A stretch of DNA of 64,000 bases from Sorex araneus (GCF_027595985.1 NC_073311.1:50748292-50812291); one strand, 5' to 3'; numbered from the stretch's first letter, positions 23,727 to 35,508 are shown. Program-made: numbers and translations. Notes: generated by a model from the sequence alone, not told the origin.

Positions 23727-26566
23727 GACAGAAAGAGACAGAGACAGAGACAGAGAAGGAAAGTGCCTCTGACAGAGCCATGGAGGCAGGCTGGGGAGGG
23801 GGGTTCAGGAGGGAAACTGGGGTCATTGGTGGTGAGAAATGTACACTGGTGGAGGGATGGGTGTTGGATCATTGTATGACTGAAACCCAATCATGAACAG
23901 CTTTGTAACTCTGTATCTCACGGTGACTCAATTAAAAATATAAAAATTTTAAAAGTTTAAAAAGTCTTCAAGTGGAATATTTAATTCCTTTCAGTTAATA
24001 AAAATGTTTGTCATACAATGCAATTAATAAGACCCCACCATAAACAAATTGCTAAGTTAATCAATTAAAACATGTTTTATGTTCTTAAAAGTTGACAAGT
24101 AAGATAAATGCACTAGTGCATGTTCTTATAATAGACCCCATTCTTCTGGGGCTTAAATTTTGGAAAAGTGAATAACCGAGGGACTGACTTCATGACCCTT
24201 AAATAGCTCAATCCTAATTTTGTTACTTATGAGCTGTGCGACCTAGAAAAAGTTCCCATTGCTCATCAATTTGCTCGAGCGGGCACCAATAATGTCTTCA
24301 TTGTGAGACTTGTTGTTACTGTTTTTGGCATATTGAATACGCCACGGGGAGTTTACCAGACTCTGCCGTGGGGGCGCGATACTTTTGGTAGCTTGCTGGG
24401 CTCTCTGAGAGAGATGGAGGAATCGAACCCAGGTCGGCCGTGTGTACAAGGCCGTGTGCCCTACCTGCTGCCCTATTTAATATCTGTGACCATTTTTTAA
24501 ATTCTGTATAATGGGATATAACAGTGCCTTCATATAGGGATACTTGTGGAAACATTTTGAAAATCTTTAGTATTATTTACTAAATAAGGAAATAAATGTA
24601 AATTCAAAGGTGAGGTTCAGTCTCCTGCCATGAGACTACCAAGAAGATTAAATTAGATTAGACTCTGTCTCAATATGCTACTGAAACTCTATTTTCTTTG
24701 TAAGTTGTCTTCATTTTATTTTTATTTCTTATTTTTGTTTTCTGGGCCACAGCCAACAGGACTCAGGGGTTACTTCGTGACATTGCCCAGTGGTTGTTCT
24801 CTGGTAATGCTCAGGGCACCAAGAAATATTCCCACCTGTAAGCAAGAACACTAGTCCTTTGAACTCTCTCCCTGACCCCTGTATTCACTTTATATCTAGA
24901 GTGCTCTTTCTTACAATGAATATTTATTTTTAAAAAATATTCTTCGGGAACCTGACTTTCCCCCAACAGACTTACATGGATGGAGAAGGGATGGAACCAT
25001 CTTCCCATAGCCAAGTACTGGTGGATGGGTCCAGTGATAATCCCAGCCAGAAGAAGGAATACTTGGGTAATGGCCTTGACTTCAGATAGTCCTGAGGACC
25101 AAAAAAAAACCACAGGGAAAATGTTATTTGAGAGTCATATTCCATTTTGCAAGAATAAGATAGAGGAGAATGCTCATGAAATAGTTCACAAGACTACTCA
25201 TTAAATAATTGGTCTATTAATTGTCATTCAAAATGTCCTGAGTTCCTACTAAGTGAATCGCAAATCCCAGGCCTGGGTCATTTCTTTCAGCAGAGAAGGG
25301 AGACCCCAGCTGACCTTCTCCTCCTGGGTCTCTATCTTCACCAGGGAGGACTCCTTCCCCACACAGTCGTCTCTGCTGTTGTCCCAGTTTTTCTCTTCAG
25401 TTGTTACAAAGTAATAGCAGCTGTCTTGGTACCAGTGCCATGTCTTCGGACAAGGATTACATTTGTGGTCTGAAAAAGAAATGGGATCAATAAGTACAAA
25501 CCAAAACTCAGAGCGATTGGAGAAAGTTTTGAAACTGGAATAGTTGTTTTGACAGTCAGGGAGAGCACCCTGAAAACCTAATGCTTTAAGAACAGGGGCC
25601 CCCGGGGCTGGAGTGATAGCACAGCGGGTAGGGCGTTTGCCTTGCACGAGGCCGACCCGGGTTCGATTCCCAGCATCCCATATGGTCCCCTGAGCACGGC
25701 CAGGGGTAATTCCTGAGTGCAGAGCCAGGAGTGACCCCTGAGCATCGCCAGGTGTGACTCAAAAAGAAAAAAAAAAGAACAGGGGCCGAAGCAGGTAGGG
25801 CCAACTAGGGTTGGATCCCAGACACCCCCTGTAGCTCCCTGATCCACTGTTAGACGTGATCCCTGAGTGCAAAGCCAGGAGTAAGCCCTGACGACTGTTG
25901 GGAGTGGCCCCAAAAAAACAAACAAATTTTTAAAAAGGCAAAAAACTGAATGTGTAAGAATGAAGTCACCTATTGATTATAGATCAGGGAAATGATTGAA
26001 ACTATTTTTCAAGATTCCCTCTTTGGGAATTAATTTTTTTAATTTTACTGTTATTTTTATTTTACAGAGGCTGTGATTACTGAATTTCTGTTGACCCCTG
26101 TCACAGCACTGTAGCACTGTAGCACTGTCCTCCCTAGCCTTTGCCTTGCACATAGCTGACCCAGGTTTGATTCCTTCACCCCTCTTGGAGAGCCCGGCAA
26201 GCTACTAAGAATATCCTTCCCGCATGGCAGAGCTTGGCAAGCTACTCGTGGGGTATTCAATATGCCAAAAAAAGTAACAACAACAACAACAACAACAAAA
26301 AAAACAGTGACAAGTCTCACAATGGAGACGTTACTGGTGCCCGCTCGAGCAAATTGTTTAACAACAGGATGACAGTGATGACAGTGACAGTGATACAGTG
26401 ATTTTTATTTTTATTTTACCTTCATTGAGAACCACCTCAAACTCAACAATGGAACCGAGACTAAAGTATCAGATTGGCATTATTTTAAGAAGCATTTCAA
26501 ATCTGCCTCTGATTTTTAAAAAACATGAAATAACTTTGAGTCTTTCCTGTTTTCTGTATCTGTAAA

Positions 26567-26622
<56 letters not shown>

Positions 26623-29600
26623 CGTACCACACCTGGCTGTATTCAGGGCTCCTGGCTCTACACTCAGGGATCTCTCCTAGAGGGACAATATAAGATGCTG
26701 GAGATCAAGCCCAGGTCTGCCACATGCAAGGCAACCAACCACCCTACCTACTGCAATATCTCGAAAGGCCCTGATATTTGTAGATTTAATACACAACATA
26801 AGGGACTATTAGAAAACAGGTAAGTCATATTCCAAAGTGATGCTCATTTGAGCTGGCCAGCAGGTCGATTACCTGAAGTGTGAGTGACTAACTCTTGGCA
26901 GAGTTTGGTGGCTATTTTTTTCTGCCATCTCAGCAGTTCAGAGATCTGTGATTTGAGAGATTTCTCCTTCTCGAGCAAGTCTCTGGTGGTGGTCTGCTGC
27001 CGCGATGAGTTAGCCCGCTGCTGCTCAATGACTTGGAGAAGTTGAGTCAACTTCTCTGAACCTGAATTCACTTTGTTTTCTGTCTGAAAATCTCCAAGAC
27101 ACAAAAGAAAACAAGTTCATAAAGCTTTCCATTCTCTGTTAGACATAAATAAGTCTCTGACCAGAGAACTCTTCTCAGTATCATTTAAAGTTTATTAATG
27201 GCTCCTAATAATTGAGGCATCATGAAAGGCACACACCAGATGTTTACCTATTCTACAATTTTGCTACTCATATTTGTGGAACTTTTTTTCTGGTCGGAGG
27301 TGGCTAATGTCATTATTTTAATAAAAGCAGAATCCTTTAGGGGATAATGGGCCTCTCAAAGTTCCACAGAATTACATGGAGTGAATGCTTTTGAGAAGAA
27401 AGCAGATTTTGATGCCACTTTTACAAATTTCTGTTCCTGAATCTGTAAAATTTGCATTTAAAATCAGTGCAGGTGACCCTAAAATTTATCAGGACAATAA
27501 ATTTAAGAGCCATTTAAATGGTAAGCACACCATTTCAAAGAAAAAATATGTTTGCCTATCCTGGACCAATGGGTGTCATTCTTGAAAATATGCACCATTG
27601 TAGATTAATTGCTAATTCTTATCATTATTGACTTCTAAATAGCTGCTATTACTATTATCATAGTGCATATATTTTCCAATGATGTGAGCTACACAGTCTT
27701 CATATATGTCTAAATAGATATGTCTTAATCCTAATTATCAGTGCGATCTTGCATATATGAAAGGAAATACAAGTTGTAAAGGAGATTTTAGTATTATTGA
27801 GCAAATAAACATTGGTGAATGCAATTTCCCTGAAAATACTCTCACAACTCTTTATTCTGAACACTGTATTCAAAATCCTACAAAGAGGGTGTTCTCAGAG
27901 CATTTTCCACCCATTATTAGTCCAATACTTCCTATCCTATTCACTTTGGACTGCCCAATGATGAGTCCAGATCAAGTAGACACTCCTTTTTGGCTCTGAT
28001 GTTAGTATTATGTGGTCGTTCTTCTACTTAATGAGTTGAGTCTATCTGGCAACCCTTCTGCCTGATGGCAGCCCTTCTTGGTGTATAGCAATCAGGCCGC
28101 TGCTGGTTCTCAGCAGTTTTCCCACACAAGAAAGGTCTTAGGTCAACACATAGTCAGTCTTGTACCATGTGTCAGAGACAAACGAAACGGCAGAGCTTTG
28201 AATCCTCCTTCCTGGCCTCTGATTTTTTAACCTGCTATTTGAAATGGATGTGCATCTAGCAAGTCAAGAGTCCTGTAACTACAACAATAATGAGGGAAAA
28301 TGTGCGTTTGGCCAGAGATATTTTTTAACAGGCTTCAATGTATATTTTACCTGCAGAAGGCCTGCGGATTAGCCCCTGGGTACCTAGACCATAAAGCCAG
28401 GAATAATAACACCTGAACCATGACCAGCTATGGCCCACAAACAAACACAAAAGTTGTCTTCATCACTATTCTGGTCTATCAAGAGAAACCAATGGATTTC
28501 GATGCTAAACCCATTACAATGAAATAGGTCTCCTGCTTGCTCCTTTGTCATCGAGACGTGAGGAATAAGTCAGAGAGGTGGCCGCCAACCGAGAGAATTC
28601 TGGGGGCTGGTACCTATCCTGTCACCAAACCTCGTTTGACAAAGTTTATCAATGTTTCCCAATGTCACTTATCTTGGGCTGGATGCACATATACTTACAC
28701 AGGATCCCCATGGTCACCAGCCCTATCAGCAGCAGGAGGCAGAGGGCGAGCAGGCCCAGGGCAGCCTGCCGCCAGTTGGTAGGCGAGACGGAAGAGTCTA
28801 GAGAAAGCACACAGAGTCATCAGCACTGGGGACTATCTCGTGGTTGTTACGCTTCAGGTTGTTCATTTCTCCCCCGTGGGAGACTTTTTAAACTTCCTAA
28901 AATTTCTCTTTTGCTTCTTCAATGACCCAATCTAGAAACTACCTGAAAGGATGGGCAAGTAAGGGTCCCATCATCAGCTCTTGATTATTTTTTTTAATCT
29001 TTCTATCATTGTCCTTTCCTTTAAGAATAAGGGTGTGGTCAGAGGGGTAGCTCGATGGTTTTGCATGCAGGAGGCTCATCTAGGAGGCTTTGGGCACACA
29101 GGGCCCTTCAAGTATCACCAAGAACACCTGAGGACTAAGCCAGAAGAAGTCTCTAAGCGCTACCAGGTAGGACCCCCCCAAAACCCAAAATAATAAGAAT
29201 AGTGTCTCAAATTTTAGAATTTCCTCTTTTTTGTATTTCCATACATATTTTCTTTGACTTAATTGAATTAGTGGATCAGAGGTGTGGGGATTCCATCTCT
29301 ATTTGAGTCTGATTAAGTAGGATTAAGTCTAAGTTTTCGCCACTTCAACCTTCAGCAAAACAGGTGTCTTCATGGATTCTATAATCTACTTTTTAAAGGA
29401 TTCTATAGTCTACTTTATAGAACACCTAATAGAAGAGAAATGAATGCCTGACTGAAAGAAGAAATGAATGAGCAGTCTAATCAATAAACAGAAAACTAGA
29501 CCAGGAAACTGGAGGATAATAATTATGGAACGTTCGGTATCCTGCTACTTTTCATATATGTTGATATAAGAGTCCTCATATTTACTCGACTTCATACTTC

Positions 29601-30712
29601 TTTAATGCCAGACTAGTGGCATACGGAGCCATGCTTCAGAGAGATGAATGCAATCTCAGCTACATGGCACGTGTACTACAGTTCCTTTCCTCAAGGATTA
29701 CACTTGTATCTTTTTCAAACGTGTAGCTCCATTCTTTTTTAGGAGCTATATGTTTGAATATGCAAATTCTATTCATTCCCACCCTCCTTTTTGTAAATCA
29801 TTCTCACAAACCACACAAACATGGGTTTAAACAAGCAAAAATATAAATAGCAATGTTCATATGCTATAGATAATTCACAGGGACAGCAATTTCTTCCAAC
29901 AGGATTAAAGAATGAGCAGAAGAATAGAACGAAACCTGTTCCCCCTCCTCCACCATACAAGTTGCATGAATTTAGATAAACCATTTAATTGAGGTTCAGT
30001 CTCTTTTTTTTCTTGTGATTGCATTGGCAGAAGTAAAACTATTACTCCCTTCAAAAGATATATTTTATAAAGATAAAATGAATAAAAACGTCAAACGGTT
30101 ACTATTGATTCAATATTATATTGAAATGCCAACTGCTTTAAGAAAAGTTTTTTAAAAATAGACAAGACAAAAATTGGCTTTTTTTGTCCTACTCACCCGT
30201 CCTGTAACTTTTCAGTTATTTGTACCTTGAAAAAAAGAATTCTTTAAACCTTCTCTATTTCCTAACTTTCTAATTGGGCTTCTAAAAAGATTGTTCTCCT
30301 GCCATCTTTCACAAGGTATAAATAACAAATATTTCAGTTGTAAAAAGAAATACCCAAATTTGACCTTTGTCATGCCCAATCAAAACGCTTTCTTCTAACA
30401 CAGAATTTCCTGAAACTTAATAGTATCGTGCAATTTAAAGAGGTTCTGGAAAACTCTTTTCTCCCCCAAATTAGGACTCTCTCATTCTCTTATATTGCAG
30501 AACTGTGTCTCCATCTTGGATATTTACACAGAACATCTCTCTTTAGTATCAACATCACAGCCAATACCTCCGGGCATTTCTCTATCCCCACGGTCACATA
30601 CGGCTTTTGCTGAGCACCTACCTTTTGTCCGAAAGTTATTTCTATCCTGGCAGTTTCCTGTTCCAGCAGAATCCTGCAACGTGAGTGTCGAGTAAGTCAC
30701 GTCTTCAGACAT
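21121..30712 (-). CDS. CLEC12B: CLEC12B, inhibitory C-type lectin-like receptor (six coding exons)
   Basis: Type II membrane receptor of the NK-complex C-type lectin-like family. The human protein recruits SHP phosphatases through a cytoplasmic ITIM and dampens myeloid and NKG2D-type activation (established knowledge). Joined exons are 30622-30712, 28699-28797, 26873-27091, 25315-25469, 24976-25091 and 21121-21271, giving 831 nt and 276 residues, the human length. Seen: ITIM VTYSTL at residues 5-10; hydrophobic membrane segment about 42-63; helical stalk about 65-136 with Cys128 and sequon NSS at 91; lectin-like domain from about 140 with Cys 140, 143, 154, 172, 242, 255 and 264, WLGL at 203, WED at 217-219 and WIC at 262-264. 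WED replaces the EPN/QPD calcium-sugar motif, so carbohydrate binding by the classic mechanism is unlikely. No stop or frameshift. The next downstream AATAAA on this strand is near 20007-20012, over 1 kb past the stop, so the 3' end is uncertain. Confidence 0.95.
21449..21645 (+). repeat. SINE-A, old (CLEC12B intron 5)
   Basis: Diverged, ends in (CA)n then (AAAC)n. Confidence 0.6.
21748..21925 (-). repeat. SINE-A, old (CLEC12B intron 5)
   Basis: Diverged, opposite to 21449-21645. Confidence 0.6.
22783..22945 (+). repeat. SINE-A, old (CLEC12B intron 5)
   Basis: Diverged B box GGGTTCCAATCCC is visible. Confidence 0.6.
23279..23457 (+). repeat. SINE-A, old (CLEC12B intron 5)
   Basis: Diverged head AGATAGTATAATGGATA, tail AAACAAAC. 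Confidence 0.65.
23651..23752 (+). repeat. (GA)n and (GACA)n microsatellite
   Basis: A pure GA run is followed by about ten GACA units and then mixed GA/GACA. It produces the long Ser/Leu-rich and Asp/Arg-rich spurious frames here. Confidence 0.95.
23760..23955 (+). mobile_element. L1 tail fragment
   Basis: Shows GGTGGAGGGATGGGTGTTGG and the following conserved tail, ending in an A-rich run. It lies in CLEC12B intron 5, opposite in strand to the gene. A GA/GACA microsatellite adjoins it. Confidence 0.75.
24253..24475 (-). repeat. SINE-B (CLEC12B intron 5)
   Basis: Nearly full-length, same strand as the gene. Confidence 0.8.
24722..24880 (-). repeat. SINE-A, old (CLEC12B intron 5)
   Basis: Diverged copy starting about 100 nt downstream of exon 5. 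Confidence 0.55.
24976..25091 (-). CDS. CLEC12B: CLEC12B coding exon 5 (lectin-like domain, middle)
   Basis: A 116-nt exon: 38 codons + 2. Acceptor GGTCCTCAG, donor GTAAGT. It encodes DYLKSRPLPKYSFFWLGLSL followed by TWLWEDGSIPSPS, closely matching human. It has the WLGL core motif and WEDGS at the position of the long loop. Confidence 0.95.
25315..25469 (-). CDS. CLEC12B: CLEC12B coding exon 4 (lectin-like domain, first part)
   Basis: A 155-nt exon: 2 bases completing Asp137 plus 51 codons. It encodes HKCNPCPKTWHWYQDSCYYF and onward to SLVKIETQEEK, the first third of the lectin-like fold. The acceptor is TTTTTCAG. The donor GTCAGC is weaker than consensus but gives exact phase with exon 5. 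Confidence 0.95.
25603..25776 (+). repeat. SINE-A, young (CLEC12B intron 3)
   Basis: Little diverged, flanked by AAGAACAGGGGCC. It is inserted at the edge of an older SINE-A (25778-25925). Confidence 0.9.
25778..25925 (+). repeat. SINE-A, old (CLEC12B intron 3)
   Basis: Diverged, ends CCCCAAAAAAACAAAC. Confidence 0.6.
26100..26400 (+). repeat. SINE-B with (CAA)n (CLEC12B intron 3)
   Basis: Body and tail are clear. An internal (CAA)n expansion is at about 26277-26296, and extra GTAGCACT repeats lie at the left edge. Confidence 0.75.
26569..26775 (-). repeat. (TG)n followed by old SINE-A
   Basis: (TG)n with a CG-alternating end (26569-26625), then a diverged SINE-A on minus, in CLEC12B intron 3 just downstream of exon 3. 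Confidence 0.7.
26873..27091 (-). CDS. CLEC12B: CLEC12B coding exon 3 (stalk)
   Basis: A 219-nt exon: 2 + 72 codons + 1. Frame and alignment to human require the acceptor ending GGAG just before ATTTTCAG. The more typical-looking CAG eight bases downstream would shift the frame. The exon encodes a Gln/Glu/Lys-rich helical stalk with SEKL near its start, KSQIS in the middle and ATKLCQEL near its end. The stalk cysteine (128) may link dimers (inference). Confidence 0.92.
28345..28450 (+). repeat. SINE-A 3' fragment (CLEC12B intron 2)
   Basis: Only the body end and A-rich tail. Confidence 0.45.
28699..28797 (-). CDS. CLEC12B: CLEC12B coding exon 2 (transmembrane)
   Basis: A 99-nt exon: 2 + 32 codons + 1. 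Acceptor TTTCTCTAG, donor GTAAGT. It encodes NWRQAALGLLALCLLLLIGL and onward, the single membrane-spanning segment preceded by a short basic juxtamembrane stretch, as in human CLEC12B. Confidence 0.95.
28798..30621 (-). other. CLEC12B intron 1
   Basis: Mostly unique AT-rich sequence apart from the old SINE-A at 29030-29195. Confidence 0.8.
29030..29195 (+). repeat. SINE-A, old (CLEC12B intron 1)
   Basis: Diverged copy, tail ACCCCCCCAAAACCC. Confidence 0.5.
30622..30712 (-). CDS. CLEC12B: CLEC12B coding exon 1 (cytoplasmic tail, ITIM)
   Basis: Starts at the ATG whose complement is 30710-30712 and encodes MSEDVTYSTLTLQDSAG and onward, closely matching the human N-terminus. It holds the ITIM VTYSTL. 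The donor is AAAAG then GTAGGT. It ends with one base of a split Asp codon (phase 1). The start is fixed by similarity to human. Confidence 0.95.
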
Positions 30713-31189
30713 TGTAGAAGAGAGGACTCTTTAAATCATATAATTAATGTTTCAATATCTTCAGTGGGTCAGAAACAAGATATTCTTTTCAAGGTTGGGA
30801 GCCTTCCTACACACATTTAACTGACCCAAGACCCAGCCTCTGTGAGTACAGAATGACTATCTGCTCCTCTGCAGAAAATGAAACATCAAGCAGTCTCTTT
30901 GGAGACCAGAACACTGTGAGAATCTCTCAGTCTCTGCTCTGGCTTGTTGAGAAGCGAGAAGTACTTGCAGGCGGAGCAGCTCTGGTGTTTTTTGGTGAAT
31001 TCCCATGATCCTCAAGGGAGACGCAGCTCTAAATGCTTTAACAAAGGATCAGGTTGTTGCCTTTCTGTAGCCAAGGCCAGCTCATTCTGCATGGAGACAT
31101 TGGATATCTATCAGATATCAAATAGGTACACACAGCAAGACGGGGAGAGCTGGAGAGTTAAAGACCACACCGCCTGGCTCCTGTCGATT
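30713..31189. other. CLEC12B 5' flank
   Basis: Should contain the 5' UTR and promoter. No clear TATA box or motif cluster seen. Confidence 0.4.
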
Positions 31190-31660
31190 TATTTTATTAA
31201 AGCATTTTGATTTACAACGTTATTCAGCGTTGCATTTGAGGCATCCTCTGTTCCAGCACCAATCCCACTCACTATCAGTGTCACCTTCCCTCCACTGTTG
31301 TCCCCAGTTTCCCCTCATTCCCCCAGCCTGCCACCTTGGCAGGCACATTTTTAAAGTTATGTTGTTGGGGTTTGCATCTCATGATTTCATTGCTGTTGAT
31401 TCTGTGGTTGAGTATACAGCTGTACCTCTCCTGGATACCACCCATGTACCCGAGTGCCCTTGACCCCTGCCCAATTGCTTCCTGTCTTTTACTTCCACCA
31501 TCGATATCTTGACCTCTTTATTCTTCTCTGTATACTCAGAATTCAAGAGTAATTATTCCATATCTCACACTTTACATAAAATCCAATTCAAAGTGGATTA
31601 AAGATCTTAATATCAGACCAGAATATATAAAATTCTGCCTTTAAGAAATTCAAGCATTCA
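31190..31660 (-). mobile_element. L1 fragment, 3' part antisense and ORF2 end in sense
   Basis: 31190-31520 is an antisense L1 3' UTR relative of 57085-57480. 31540-31640 on plus encodes SKWIKDLNIRPE, a typical L1 ORF2 C-terminal stretch. The opposed directions suggest a twin-primed inversion with its junction near 31525. Confidence 0.6.
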
Positions 31661-31964
31661 AAAATTCAAATATTGATTTGTGTCCGAGTGTCTAAATGTG
31701 TGTGAGAGACAAAACATATGCACCCGTACAAATGGGACCAGAAGAAACTGCTAGCTATTAAAATTATATGACTGACAATTCCCTTCTGGCAAGATGGTTT
31801 ATAATAAATCAATGCTACTGTGATGATAGCCAAGCACAGAGCAAGATTTGTAAAATAGATTACCTGAAGTTTCAAGAGAGTGAAAAAGATGAGGTGGATT
31901 CTGGAGGAAATGAGACTAACAGGGGGTAAGGTGCTTTAGTTTTTGTTTTTGCAAATCTATGGGT

Positions 31965-32178
31965 GGAGAGGCCACAGCCATTATCTGGAGACACCCACAA
32001 TCCTATCTTTTCTGGCTTGAGGCAACTCTCAGTGATGCTCAGGGCATACTCTTTTCTCTGTATCTGGGATCACGCTTGTGGGTGCTGGAGGGACCGTATT
32101 CACTACACACAATTGACCTAGGGTTCATCACAGGCAAGGCAAGTGCCTTACTCTCCGTACTAACTCTGGCCCTGGTAG
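31965..32178 (-). repeat. SINE-A, old
   Basis: Diverged minus copy ending TAACTCTGGCCC. Confidence 0.55.
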
Positions 32179-32719
32179 CTGCAATTCTTATACAAAACAC
32201 CCACTTCTTCACCCACACCCACTGAAGTGAAAGACACTTCAGTTTTTCACTTCTGAAGAATAAAATGGTGAAGTTTGGGGAAACTTTAGTTATTCCAACA
32301 AACATTACTGGAATAATTATATGTTTATATGAAAAGTGGAAGGAAGGAAACTCTAGACTATTTCTTTATGTTCCTTTAAGCCACAATTTTTGTTTCTTTA
32401 AGCCGCAATTTTATTTATACTCATTCCAAAAACAAAAACCTTGATAAAATAACCATTATTTATCTTCTCTTTAAAGATGCTAAATAGATATTTCCAATAA
32501 AGCTAAACTGAGTGAGAAAGCATTTATATGGTGATACTTGAAGCTTACATAATAATAAATGAACAATACAAATTAACAGTTATTTGTCAGTATTGGCTAT
32601 TTTTGAAAAATATAAGAAAAAGCAGCACTATCATGTGGGCTGTTGCTCATTTCATCACAATGAACTATCACACTCACAATGCATGTTCTCACCCTACCAT
32701 GACTTTTAATAAAACTTTA

Positions 32720-32850
32720 TGTAATTGTCACTGTCACTGTTATCCCATTGCTCATCGATTTGCTTGGGTGAGCACCAGTACCATCTGATGTGGAGACTTA
32801 TTGTTACTGTTTTTGGCATGTCAAATATACTACAGGTAGCTTGCCGGGTT
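32720..32850 (-). repeat. SINE-B fragment
   Basis: Tail and body part only (GCTTGGGTGAGCACCAGTAC, then TTGTTACTGTTTTTGGCAT). Confidence 0.7.
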
Positions 32851-33014
32851 TTTTTGCAGAAAAAAGTGTGGAGTATTTTTTCTTGACAGAAAGCATTATG
32901 AAGAGACATCACAATGGCAAAAAGACATAAACATTACTGGTTAAAGATGCAGGCAGGGGATCAGAGCTAAGAAATGCTTACTAGAGGAAATTAAGAAAAG
33001 GGATTCTCCCATGA

Positions 33015-33130
33015 AATTTTTTACTTCTTTATTTTGAACTTTTAGTCATCAAAATTTTCAATACTGTTAGTAATCAGATTTCATACATACATACAAGTTT
33101 CCCATACCACATCCTATCAAAGTGTTCATT
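33015..33130 (-). mobile_element. Possible old L1 3' fragment
   Basis: The sequence CCCATACCACATCCTATCAA and its surroundings look like a diverged antisense L1 3' UTR. Weak similarity only. Confidence 0.3.
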
Positions 33131-34012
33131 TTCTTCCATCACTGTTTCAGAGTCTCCCTCTCTTAAGCTACCTGCCCCAACAGTCTTCAGACAGAATTCA
33201 GGGACTTCAACAGCTTTGTTTGACCCCTCCTATGAAACCCATGTCAGAATTCTGAACTGTAGAGCTGTAAAATAAACCATATCGTTTAAGTTGTTATACT
33301 TGTCTAATTTTTAGAAACTACAGCCATAGGAAGCAAACGTAGAACTGAAAAATGCAAAACATAATCAAGAAAACTTTTTTCAAGTTTTCCTTTGGGGTAA
33401 GAGGGAGAGGGTGACATAATTTACTGGAATGGGGTTTGGGTTCAATAGTGGTAAGAGGATTTGTTTTCAGGTTATTTGGGGTGATGAATCCAAAACTGAC
33501 CAAAGTCCAACTCTGGGTGAAGATTACACTAAGGAAAGGTCTTTATAAAAGACCCTCCGCTGCAGAAGATAAAGAAAACAGTTATTAGATATGAACTGTT
33601 TTCTTTGGGGATACGTTGAAAGAAATACTGTGTTTCCATGATGGGAAATTATCTTCTCTATATTTCAGTGATAAATTAAGTTCCTAAATGCATTATCTAT
33701 TTGAGAAAACACATTTATGAAGCTACTACATAGCAAACTAACCAAAGAATGGCCAGAAAGGGAACGAACTCAAAGTTTTTTGAAAAAAAAAAAAAAAGGG
33801 AGAGAAACATGAGATTTAGATTGAAAAGGATCAAAGAAAAAAATATAAATGACCACAAGGGGGAGCCAAAGCACGAATATATGATGAAGTGGATTTTGAA
33901 GCTGATATCTACCCAATGAGGATAATAAAATACCGTGATTGAAAGAAAGAACTATAAGGAATACTAATTGATTTAAACACTGGCTCAACATTTATTATCC
34001 TGTAAAGTTTTA

Positions 34013-34190
34013 GTTTTGTTTGCGGACTACACCCAGCTGTGCTCAGAACATACTCCTCACTCTGTGCTCAGGTATCACTTTGGCGGGGCTAGGAGGAAAT
34101 GGGGTACCATGGATAGAGCACAGGTTTGCTTCAGGCAAGAGAAGCTTCTTAGCCTCCTACTACTTCCCTACACCCCTACACCTTTCCTGT
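34013..34190 (-). repeat. SINE-A, old
   Basis: Diverged minus copy. Confidence 0.55.
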
Positions 34191-34429
34191 GAATTCTGAC
34201 AAGTTACTACACCTCTATGCTTAGTTTTTCTTATTAATAATTTTTTCAATCACTAAAATATCACATTTTAGTGATTGAAAAAATACATTTTCTAGGAGTT
34301 TTCAACTTGAGGTTGCAGATGTCCCAGAGACGCAGGCAGGTGTGTGTTTGTCAGTGTGCAGATCATTACAACATGCCAGTCGACCAAAGGCTTACATTTG
34401 GTAGACTGGGAACACTTGTAAAGGTGATT

Positions 34430-34697
34430 AGAGGCTGCCCCAAAAGCCTCTGTCCCTTTCGGAGAGCCTGGCAAGCTACTGAGAGTATTCTGCCCGCATG
34501 GCAGAGCCTGACAAGCTACCTGTGTCATACTCAACATGCCCCAAACAGTAACAACGATGGTCCTTATTCCCCTGATCCTGAAATAGCCCCCAATATGCCA
34601 TTGGGCAACACTAGCAAGCGACAGGGACGAATGGAGATGTTACTGGCGCCCGCTTGAGCAAGCTGATGAACAACAGGATGATAGTGATACAGTGATT
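34430..34697 (+). repeat. SINE-B/C intermediate
   Basis: Body as in SINE-B but with part of the extra family C internal sequence (CTTATTCCCCTGATCCTGAA) before the shared ending. Confidence 0.7.
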
Positions 34698-35254
34698 AAT
34701 AAAATTGGCATAACTATAATACGTACCACAAATGTCATGAATTCAAGCATATATAAGCACTAATAGTAAATGGTAGCGATCATTATGACAATATCAGAGG
34801 TAAATTATTTTGGCTTCTCTGAAAAATAGAGGAAATCTCTGAAACTTCCCAAGTTATTCTAATAAAGTTACAAAAAAATCTAAACAAGAGCTGTTCCAAG
34901 TTAACCCAATAAAGCTCTATTGTGATGCTCCTTTTCTTCATAGCACTTAGTATGATTCCAAATTATCTTACTCTCTGCTTTCCCTTTTTTATTATCTGTG
35001 TTCACTCCACGTCACCAGATTAATATATTTAATGATAGCATATTTATTGTTTATTTTCCAGACAGGGAAAAGGTTTAAAAAGTTAAGCAATAATGAATTT
35101 ATTAAGGGAAAATGAATTGTCAAGATTACTTGAATTGAGGACTCATGTCCAGAATATTGTGATATAAGACAAAATCACTATAAAACATACTTGGCAGGAA
35201 CAATTAACTAATTATTTGGTCACATTTATTGGTTGGTTACTGTGCTTCTCCCAA

Positions 35255-35508
35255 ACTGTCACTGTCACTGTCATCCCGTTGCTCATTGATTTGTTCGAGC
35301 GGGCACCAGTAATGTCTCTCATTGAGAGACTTATTGTTACTGTTTTTGGCATATCCAATATGCACGGGTAGCTTGCAAGGCTCTGCCTCGAGGGCTCGAT
35401 AGATACTCTTGGTAGCTTGCCGGGCTCTCCGAGAGGGGCGGAGGAATTGAACTCGGGTCGACTGCGTGAAAGGCGAACGCCCAACTGCTGTGCTATCGCT
35501 CCAGTCCT
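35255..35508 (-). repeat. SINE-B
   Basis: Near full-length with little divergence. The tail reads (CTGTCA)n on plus. Confidence 0.85.

Noticed and set aside
23554-23896. Long Leu/Ser/Cys-rich and Asp/Arg-rich frames
   Set aside because: They are translations of the GA/GACA microsatellite.
25472-25647. Open sequence leading into CLEC12B exon 4 on minus
   Set aside because: The upstream part is intron plus the young SINE-A. The real exon begins after TTTTTCAG at 25469.
34271-34657. 128-codon plus frame
   Set aside because: The second half is SINE-B/C sequence; the first half is unrelated unique DNA.
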